NCBI GenBank assembly: GCA_027364845.1
Contig: DAHXOO010000006.1
Coordinates: 1 to 64,000 of the forward strand
Reading direction: 5' to 3'
Source: Pseudomonadota bacterium
GTDB lineage: Bacteria > Pseudomonadota > Gammaproteobacteria > Acidiferrobacterales > UBA6901
Length of the DNA stretch: 64,000 nucleotides
The notes under the pieces were generated by a model, which worked only from the letters and a program-made list of their open reading frames with translations, did no database searches and was not told the DNA's origin. A program made the position numbers and the translations under genes. How positions within the stretch are numbered: the first letter of the stretch is position 1; every line of letters begins with the position of its first letter. This document shows positions 57,710 through 64,000 of the stretch, piece by piece.

Positions 57710-59827
57710 ATGGCCCAAGCAAAACGCAAGATTCTCGTTACCAGCGCCCTGCCTTACGCCAATGGCCCGATTCACCTCGGGCACCTCGTGGAATACATCC
57801 AGACCGACATCTGGGTCCGGTTCCAGAAAATGTGCGGCCACGACTGTTACTATGTCTGCGCCGACGATGCCCATGGTACGCCCATCATGCTGCGCGCCCA
57901 GCAAGAGGGTATCGAGCCAGGGGCACTCATCGCGCGCATGGGCCAGGACCATCTGCGCGATTTCACGGATTTCGGGATTGGATTCGACAACTATGGATCC
58001 ACGGACTCGGCGGAGAATCGCGAGCTCGTAACGCAGATCTACCGGACGCTCAAGGCCGGCGGCCACATCAGCACGCGTACAATCAAGCAGGCATACGATC
58101 CGGTAAAGAACATGTTCCTGCCGGACCGCTTTATCCGTGGCACCTGTCCCCGCTGCGGCGCGCCGGACCAGTACGGAGACTCGTGCGAAGTGTGCGGGGC
58201 AACCTATTTGCCGACCGAACTCAAGAACCCGGTATCGGCCATTTCTGGCGCCACCCCGGTGCAGAAGGAATCGGAACATTATTTCTTCAGGCTCGGGGAC
58301 TTCGAGGATACGCTGCGGACCTGGCTCTTTCCAGACATCACCCAGCCGCGCCATGTACAGGCGGAGGTCGCCAACAAGCTCGACGAATGGTTCTCAGCGG
58401 GGCTTCAGGATTGGGACATCTCGCGCGATACACCCTACTTCGGCTTCGAAATCCCGGATGCACCTGGGAAGTATTTCTATGTATGGCTGGATGCGCCGGT
58501 CGGTTACATGGCGAGCTTCAGGCAACTGTGCGAGCGTGCGGCAATCGGTTTCGACGAATACTGGGCAGCGGACGCGAAACCCGAACTCTACCACTTCATC
58601 GGCAAGGACATCCTGTACTTCCATGCACTGTTCTGGCCGGCGATGCTCGAAGGAGCGGGGTTTCGAAAGCCCACTGCGATCTTCGCCCATGGCTTCCTGA
58701 CGGTGAATGGGAAAAAGATGTCCAAGTCACGCGGCACATTCATCAACGCGCGCACTTACCTCGACCATCTCAGCCCGGAATACCTGCGGTACTACTTCGC
58801 CAACAAGCTGGGGGCACATGTCGAGGACATCGATCTGAACCTCGACGACTTCATCGCCCGCGTCAATAGCGATCTCGTCGGCAAATACGTCAACATCGCC
58901 AGTCGCGCGGCTGGTCTGCTGCACCGGCATTTCTCTGGAGAGATAGCGGCAAGAAGTTCCGGGACAGGCAATACCAGAGATCCTGCCGCAACCCCCTCGG
59001 ACGATATAATTGAAAGCGCCCTCCAGGCCGCCGCGCGCATCGGCGATTCCTATGAAGAACGGCGCTTCGGGTCGGTCGTGCGGGAAACCATGAATCTAGC
59101 CGACGCCTTCAATCAGTGGTGGGACCGGCACCGGCCATGGGAACTGTCGAAGCAGTTCGAACATCCGGCGCGGCCGCAGGACAATGAGGCTCTGCACGCG
59201 ATCTGCTCGACGGCGCTGGAAGGTTTCCGGATCCTGACGCTGTTCCTCAAGCCGGTGCTGCCGGAACTCGCGCGCAATGCCGAACGCTTCCTGAACCTTG
59301 CTCCGCAGACATGGAAGGATCTCGCAGTTCCGCTGGCCACCGGCCACCGCATCAATCCGTATCAGCATCTTGCCACGCGTGTGGACCCAAAACAGGTACA
59401 AGCCATGCTGGATAACTCAAGAGAGAACCTGACGATGACGACTCAAACGACAGCAACTGAGCCGGCGGCCGGTGCCGCAGCAGCGGAACCGATCAAGCCG
59501 GAGATTGCCATCGACGATTTCGCGAAAATCGACCTACGCGTTGCACGCATCGTGAAAGCGGGTTATGTCGAGGGGGCGGACAAGCTGTTGCAACTTACCG
59601 TCGATATCGGAGAAGGCCGGACCCGCAATATCTTCGCAGGCATACGCTCTGCCTATGCCCCTGGGGACCTGGAGGGCAGATTAACGGTGGTGGTTGCCAA
59701 CCTCGCTCCACGCAAGATGAAATTCGGGGTCTCGGAAGGCATGGTGCTTGCCGCGGGTCCCGGAGGCAAGGATTTGTGGGTACTCTCACCAGACACCGGA
59801 GCGCAACCTGGTATGCGCATAAAATAA
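57710..59827 (+). CDS. metG: Methionyl-tRNA synthetase
   Basis: A 705-residue class I synthetase. [12 protein letters not shown] (HIGH), the zinc domain [30 protein letters not shown], and the anticodon-binding helical part. The last about 110 residues are a C-terminal EMAP/Trbp tRNA-binding dimerisation domain ([33 protein letters not shown]). The open frame runs from 57089 as a shadow of apbC; ATG 57710 starts the family N terminus, with ATG 57701 as the alternative (adding MPA). rsxB follows in the same direction after a reverse-strand gene. Confidence 0.97.
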   Translation: MAQAKRKILVTSALPYANGPIHLGHLVEYIQTDIWVRFQKMCGHDCYYVCADDAHGTPIMLRAQQEGIEPGALIARMGQDHLRDFTDFGIGFDNYGSTDSAENRELVTQIYRTLKAGGHISTRTIKQAYDPVKNMFLPDRFIRGTCPRCGAPDQYGDSCEVCGATYLPTELKNPVSAISGATPVQKESEHYFFRLGDFEDTLRTWLFPDITQPRHVQAEVANKLDEWFSAGLQDWDISRDTPYFGFEIPDAPGKYFYVWLDAPVGYMASFRQLCERAAIGFDEYWAADAKPELYHFIGKDILYFHALFWPAMLEGAGFRKPTAIFAHGFLTVNGKKMSKSRGTFINARTYLDHLSPEYLRYYFANKLGAHVEDIDLNLDDFIARVNSDLVGKYVNIASRAAGLLHRHFSGEIAARSSGTGNTRDPAATPSDDIIESALQAAARIGDSYEERRFGSVVRETMNLADAFNQWWDRHRPWELSKQFEHPARPQDNEALHAICSTALEGFRILTLFLKPVLPELARNAERFLNLAPQTWKDLAVPLATGHRINPYQHLATRVDPKQVQAMLDNSRENLTMTTQTTATEPAAGAAAAEPIKPEIAIDDFAKIDLRVARIVKAGYVEGADKLLQLTVDIGEGRTRNIFAGIRSAYAPGDLEGRLTVVVANLAPRKMKFGVSEGMVLAAGPGGKDLWVLSPDTGAQPGMRIK

Positions 59828-60101
59828 AATCTCATCCGGGTGGCCAGAATATCGTTATGCTGATGCAGCCGCTTGGATCATGGTGGCGGCAGGCGCAGGA
59901 AATACCCGCCCTGATAGCCTGCTGACATCGCACGGCACTCTTGTTGGTGATCGGCCGTATTGTGTAGTTGGCCACTGCAGTGGCCGAGGATATGCCAGCA
60001 AGGGTCAAAGGTCGACCAGTCACGGTATCGCCTCATGGCGGCCACAAAATCCGAGAGGACTGCTGGCGATCGTCGCACAGGGCAACAGCACAATTACGCG
60101 T
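59828..60101. other. Intergenic, metG to methyltransferase-like gene
   Basis: 274 bases between convergent genes. Nothing recognised except a weakly AT-rich end just after metG. Confidence 0.4.
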
Positions 60102-60587
60102 TCAGTAGATCCGGGGAATCAGTTTCTTGACACGCTTCTGGTAGTCGGAGTAAGGCGCGAATTTACGGCACAGCCAGTATTCCTCGTACGAGGCCTTGCG
60201 ATCGAAAAACAGGCCGAGAAACACTGCGAACACCACCCCCGGCCAGCTCAGGGACCACAGCGCCCAGCCGGCCGCGGCAATGATGATGCTGGAATACAGC
60301 GGATGGCGCACAAAACCATAGACGCCACGTTCCCGAAGGCGCGCCTTCTCCATGGGGCGCGGGAAAGGCGTCAGAAAGCGCCCCAGAGTGGCGAAGGCCG
60401 AGAGAGCCATTGGCACCGCCACCAGTAAAAGACCGGCGCCTGCAAACCGGACGAACTGCCCCATAAGTGTCTGTGGATCGTCGCGAAACCACACGGGCAG
60501 AAAATAGGCAAGCGCTATCAGCGGAAACTGCACCAGCACCCACCACCCGTCACGCACAATCATCGGCACCAGCCTGCTCTTGCTCAT
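60102..60587 (-). CDS. Isoprenylcysteine/phospholipid methyltransferase-like membrane protein
   Basis: A 161-residue protein with about four membrane spans (WVLVQFPLIALAYFLPVWF, FAGAGLLLVAVPMALSAFA, SSIIIAAAGWALWSLSW, VVFAVFLGLFF) and the family motif LRERGVYGFVRHPLYSS followed by EEYWLCRKFAPYSDYQKRV. The ICMT/PEMT-like family methylates membrane lipids or thiols using SAM; substrate not known. Orientation is opposite to its neighbours. Confidence 0.85.
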   Translation of the reverse strand: MSKSRLVPMIVRDGWWVLVQFPLIALAYFLPVWFRDDPQTLMGQFVRFAGAGLLLVAVPMALSAFATLGRFLTPFPRPMEKARLRERGVYGFVRHPLYSSIIIAAAGWALWSLSWPGVVFAVFLGLFFDRKASYEEYWLCRKFAPYSDYQKRVKKLIPRIY

Positions 60588-60682
60588 GAATCTGGGAACC
60601 CTCCGTGGCGTGGGTCATGCAAGGACCCTGCCATAAGCAAGATTATTGCTTCAAATCCGACCCAAGGCCATACTTCGCCATC

Positions 60683-61375
60683 ATGCCGAGATTCGAAACA
60701 CCCTCACGCCGGTCCGCCGATCCACCACTGGCTGTGTTGATCGACGCACGGCTGCCGCAGACCCAGTGCATGCGCTGCGGCTATCCCCGCTGCCGCACAT
60801 ACGCCGAGGCCATCGCCTGCGGCGAAGCGGACATAAACCGCTGCCCGCCGGGTGCCGATGCGACCATCGAAGCGCTGGCGGCACTGCTGAACCGTCCCGT
60901 CAAACCGCTCGATCCTCAGTACGGCAGTGAAACTGCACGCCGGCGTGCTGTCATCGACCAAGAGCACTGCATCGGTTGCCGCAAGTGCATCGATGTCTGC
61001 CCGGTGGATGCGATTATCGGGGCGCGCCGCTTTCTGCATATCGTAATCGCGCGCGCGTGCAGCGGCTGCGAGCTGTGCCTTGCAGCCTGTCCGGTCGACT
61101 GCATAAGCTTGACGGAGGTGGCCGAAGATGAGACCCGACGTGGACTGTGGCGCACCTACGGTGCGGACGAGGCGGACAACTGGAGGCAGCGTAATGAGGC
61201 GCGCCTGACGCGGCACGTACGCCTTGCGCACTCGCGACAAGCACCAGCGGCCCGTCACGTTCGTGCTCCAGATCAGGACCGCGCGCTGCGCAGGGCTGAG
61301 ATACATGCCGCAGTTGAACGCGTTCGCCGCAAGAAGCAGAAAGCTCCGCCGCTTGACCGGCAGCCTCCCGGCTGA
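60683..61375 (+). CDS. rsxB: RsxB/RnfB-type ferredoxin-like electron transport subunit
   Basis: A 230-residue iron-sulfur protein. The N-terminal Fe-S segment PQTQCMRCGYPRCRTYAEAI with a later RCPPG is the RnfB cluster domain; two [4Fe-4S] ferredoxin motifs follow: CIGCRKCIDVCPVD and CSGCELCLAACPVD. The membrane anchor of full-length RnfB is lacking, so it is soluble or docks on partners not in this window (no rnfA/C/D/G/E). The metG-rsxB order is common in beta/gammaproteobacteria. The basic C-terminal tail (about 185-230) is unusual. The frame extends to 60605; ATG at 60683 is the likely start. Confidence 0.88.
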   Translation: MPRFETPSRRSADPPLAVLIDARLPQTQCMRCGYPRCRTYAEAIACGEADINRCPPGADATIEALAALLNRPVKPLDPQYGSETARRRAVIDQEHCIGCRKCIDVCPVDAIIGARRFLHIVIARACSGCELCLAACPVDCISLTEVAEDETRRGLWRTYGADEADNWRQRNEARLTRHVRLAHSRQAPAARHVRAPDQDRALRRAEIHAAVERVRRKKQKAPPLDRQPPG

Positions 61376-61427
61376 ACCAATGATCAGTCCGTGACAATCG
61401 CCGCTCCCGACAACGGCGGCTCTAACC

Positions 61428-63983
61428 ATGAAGAAACGGATACTTAATTCGCTCGGTTCCCTGTTCGGCCTGCTGATTTTCGGCGTTGCGCTGTGGGCAC
61501 TGCATCATGCTCTGCGACACCACCAATACCATCAGGTGGTCCGGCAGCTCAGCGCCATACCCATAGCACACATCCTGCTTGCCTTTGTCCTGACATTTCT
61601 CGACTACGCCGTTCTGACCGGCTACGACACGCTCGCATTTCGCTATATCGGTCAGCCGCTGGAACTCGGCAAGATCCGGCTGGCATCGTTCATCGGCTAT
61701 GCCTTCAGCCATAATCTCGGGTTCTCGCTGCTTTCGGGCGGATCTGTACGCTACCGGCTGTACTCGTCCTGGGGGCTGTCGGCAATCCAGGTCACCAAGC
61801 TCGTCGCGTTCTGTGGGGTGACCTTCTGGCTCGGCTTTCTTGCCCTAGGCGGGGGGGCATTCCTGCTTGTGCCGCCCACCATACCTGGAGGCCTGCATCT
61901 TCCGTTCGATTCAGTCCGGATCGTGGGCATGCTGTTTTTGGTGCTTACCGCGATCTACCTGGGCTGGTCCGTCCTGCAAAAGAAGCCGCTGCGCGTCTTC
62001 GGCTGGGAATTCTCACTGCCGCGCCCGCAGCTGGCACTCGCCCAGATCGCAGTCGCCGTAACCGACTGGGCGCTGGCGGCCGCCGTGCTGTATGTGCTGC
62101 TGCCGACCGGCAGCGCCTGGAGCTACCCCAAGTTCCTCGGCATCTTTCTGCTGGCCCAGATCAGCGGCATGGTCAGCCAGGTGCCCGGCGGCCTGGGGAT
62201 CTTTGAAACCGTAATATTGCTGTTCCTGTCGCCGGCGATCCCTTCCGCCTCAGTCATCGGATCACTGCTCGTCTTCCGGGGACTGTACTATGTCTTGCCC
62301 CTGGTGCTGGCAGCATCGCTGCTGGGCGGACTTGAGTTGCTTCAGAGGCGCGAGGGCATCAAGCGCGTGGGACGTCTTGTTGGCCAATGGCTCCCGGTCG
62401 TCACACCGCATGTCATCGCCTTTACCGTATTTGTCGGCGGCGCAATCATGCTGTTTTCCGGCGCCACACCAGCCGACCACTGGCAGATCGAGTGGCTGCG
62501 CCGGTTCGAGCCGCTGCCGCTGCTTGAAATATCGCACTTCACCAGCAGCGTCATCGGCGTCTGCCTGCTGATACTCGCGCGCGGTCTGCAGCGCCGGCTG
62601 GATGCGGCCTACCATCTGACCACGGTGCTGCTCGGCCTAGGCATCGTGGTATCCATTCTCAAGGGCTTCGACTACGCAGAAGCGGCAACGCTGGCGGTGA
62701 TGTTCACTGTACTACTTCCGACCCGGCGGCATTTTCACCGCAAGGCCTCGCTCATCAGTGAGCGCTTCAGTGCCGGCTGGATCGCAGCCATCATCTTGGT
62801 TCTGGCCGCCTCGATCTGGCTCGGCATGTTCTCCTACAAGCACGTCGAATACCAAGAAGACCTGTGGTGGCGCTTTGCGTTCTCCGGCAACGCACCGCGG
62901 TTCCTGCGTGCCTCGGTCGGGGCGCTCAGCGTAGTGCTGATCTTCGCGATCATGCGGCTGATGCGCTCGTCGCCTGCGGAGCCGGAACTGCCGGGCCCGG
63001 TCGAACTCGGACAAGCCCGCGATATTGTGCACCGCTCGCGGTATGCAGCCGCCAATCTAGCGCTGCTCGGCGACAAGCATCTGCTGTTCAGCGAACGCGG
63101 CAATGCACTACTCATGTACGGCGTGCTCGGACGCACATGGGTCGCCATGGGCGACCCGGTCGGGCCGCACGAGGAGTGGGAGGAACTGGTATGGCAGTTC
63201 CGGGAGATGGTCGATGGCCACGAAGGCTGGACCGCGTTCTACCAGGTTCGGCCGGACAGCCTGCCCCTGTACCTCGACCTCGGCCTAACGCTGCTCAAGC
63301 TCGGTGAAGAGGCACGTGTGCAGATCGATAGGTTTTCACTGGAAGGCGGGGTCGGCAAAGGAAAACGCAACCTTGTAAACCGCCTTGAAAAGGAAGGCTG
63401 CGAATTCGAGGTCGTGCCTGTAGCCAATGTGCCGCTGCTACTGGGACGTTTCCGGGAGATCTCCGACGCCTGGCTGAACCTGAAGGCAACGCGCGAAAAG
63501 CGCTTCTCGCTCGGGTTCTTCGATGACACCTACTTGCGCAATTTTCCGGCGGCGGTCGTGCGCCGTGGCGGAAATATCGTGGCCTTTGCCAACCTGTGGC
63601 TGGGAGCTGAAAAGGAGGAAATTTCGGTCGACCTCATGCGCTTCGTCCAGGACGCCCCGGAGGGCGTCATGGAGTATCTTTTCATCAAACTCATGTTGTG
63701 GGCAAAGGCTGAAGGTTTCGGCTGGTTCAACCTGGGCATGGCGCCTCTGGCCGGGTTAGAGGACCACACGCTGGCGCCGCTGTGGACTCGTCTTGGCGCC
63801 ATGGTGTTCCGCCACGGCGAACACTTCTACAATTTTCAGGGCCTGCGTCAGTACAAGGCGAAGTTCGATCCAGTCTGGACACCGCGCTATCTGGCAAGCC
63901 CTGGCGGCATCGCACTGCCGCGCATGCTGACCGGCATCGCGACACTGATTTCCGGTGGCTTGAAAGGAGTTATCGTAAAATGA
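61428..63983 (+). CDS. mprF: MprF, bifunctional lysylphosphatidylglycerol synthase/flippase
   Basis: An 851-residue membrane enzyme. About 13 spans fill residues 1-520: an N-terminal flippase-like half (VPGGLGIFETVILLFLSP, FSLLSGGSVRYRLYS) and a second group of spans. The C-terminal soluble part (about 545-851, DUF2156) transfers an aminoacyl group from tRNA to phosphatidylglycerol: RYAAANLALLGDKHLLFS, WVAMGDPVGP, FNLGMAPLAG. It raises resistance to cationic peptides and low pH. Lys versus Ala specificity cannot be read. The stop overlaps the next gene (ATGA). Confidence 0.93.
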   Translation: MKKRILNSLGSLFGLLIFGVALWALHHALRHHQYHQVVRQLSAIPIAHILLAFVLTFLDYAVLTGYDTLAFRYIGQPLELGKIRLASFIGYAFSHNLGFSLLSGGSVRYRLYSSWGLSAIQVTKLVAFCGVTFWLGFLALGGGAFLLVPPTIPGGLHLPFDSVRIVGMLFLVLTAIYLGWSVLQKKPLRVFGWEFSLPRPQLALAQIAVAVTDWALAAAVLYVLLPTGSAWSYPKFLGIFLLAQISGMVSQVPGGLGIFETVILLFLSPAIPSASVIGSLLVFRGLYYVLPLVLAASLLGGLELLQRREGIKRVGRLVGQWLPVVTPHVIAFTVFVGGAIMLFSGATPADHWQIEWLRRFEPLPLLEISHFTSSVIGVCLLILARGLQRRLDAAYHLTTVLLGLGIVVSILKGFDYAEAATLAVMFTVLLPTRRHFHRKASLISERFSAGWIAAIILVLAASIWLGMFSYKHVEYQEDLWWRFAFSGNAPRFLRASVGALSVVLIFAIMRLMRSSPAEPELPGPVELGQARDIVHRSRYAAANLALLGDKHLLFSERGNALLMYGVLGRTWVAMGDPVGPHEEWEELVWQFREMVDGHEGWTAFYQVRPDSLPLYLDLGLTLLKLGEEARVQIDRFSLEGGVGKGKRNLVNRLEKEGCEFEVVPVANVPLLLGRFREISDAWLNLKATREKRFSLGFFDDTYLRNFPAAVVRRGGNIVAFANLWLGAEKEEISVDLMRFVQDAPEGVMEYLFIKLMLWAKAEGFGWFNLGMAPLAGLEDHTLAPLWTRLGAMVFRHGEHFYNFQGLRQYKAKFDPVWTPRYLASPGGIALPRMLTGIATLISGGLKGVIVK

Positions 63984-64000
63984 GCAAACTGTCGAAATCG
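63980..64000 (+). CDS. Start of a downstream gene, cut by the window edge
   Basis: ATG at 63980 overlaps the mprF stop as ATGA, giving seven codons MSKLSKS before the window ends. In many proteobacteria mprF (lpiA) is followed by a virJ/acvB-type gene whose product acts on aminoacyl-phosphatidylglycerol, so that is a guess for the product, based on context only. Confidence 0.5.

Overview
This is a GC-rich chromosomal window from a proteobacterium, most likely a gammaproteobacterium. The basis is gene order and family type: pgsA-perM-hda divergent from purM-purN, a Pseudomonas-type dcd next to apbC/mrp and divergent from metG-rsxB, RelA with the EFDD synthetase motif, cbpA-cbpM, and coaBC-dut-algC. 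Paired monohaem cytochromes c, a split YeeE/YedE sulfur transporter and several DsrE-like proteins suggest a chemolithotrophic or sulfur-metabolising relative, but the species cannot be named from this sequence. No tRNA, rRNA or CRISPR array was recognised by eye.

Left end (1-9.3 kb): relA (minus, truncated by the window edge), two small exported cytochromes c, cbpA-cbpM behind a possible heat-shock promoter, a lytic transglycosylase, acylphosphatase, an aspartase/fumarase-superfamily enzyme overlapping gluQ.

Nitrate assimilation island (9.4-19.3 kb, minus): nasT, then nrtA-nrtB-nrtD (ABC importer), nirB, nirD and nasA. A sigma54-type -24/-12 element precedes nasT. The nasT-nrtA gap holds an ANTAR-type hexaloop hairpin followed by an intrinsic terminator, so NasT probably antiterminates the operon. 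No nasS gene is visible.

Centre (20-33 kb): pirin, acetate permease satP and acs, a decayed membrane-protein gene with two amber codons, a PilZ-like/FimW-like protein, LysM lipoprotein, wrbA, a DUF2069 protein, then the hda/perM/pgsA and purM/purN blocks and a DUF3108 protein.

33.4-39.7 kb: an ECF sigma factor is followed by a membrane anti-sigma-like protein whose C-terminal half is a DsrE-like domain, then a free DsrE-like protein. This is the most unusual system in the window. Next come a Nudix hydrolase, a fatty acid desaturase behind a perfect palindrome, an NHL-repeat lipoprotein remnant and an IS1380-type transposase fossil.

39.7-52.2 kb: PAS-GGDEF-EAL protein, ABC-F ATPase YbiT, RhlE helicase, HNH nuclease, class II aldolase, rpmB-rpmG, radC, coaBC-dut and algC.

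52.5-55.7 kb: an accessory cluster of an 82-residue orphan, a Cys-motif/ankyrin/ACT fusion, a two-piece YeeE transporter and an exported DsrE-like protein whose C-terminal signature matches the sigma-linked ones. The right end is housekeeping: dcd, mrp, metG, a methyltransferase-like membrane protein, rsxB, mprF and the first codons of a further gene.
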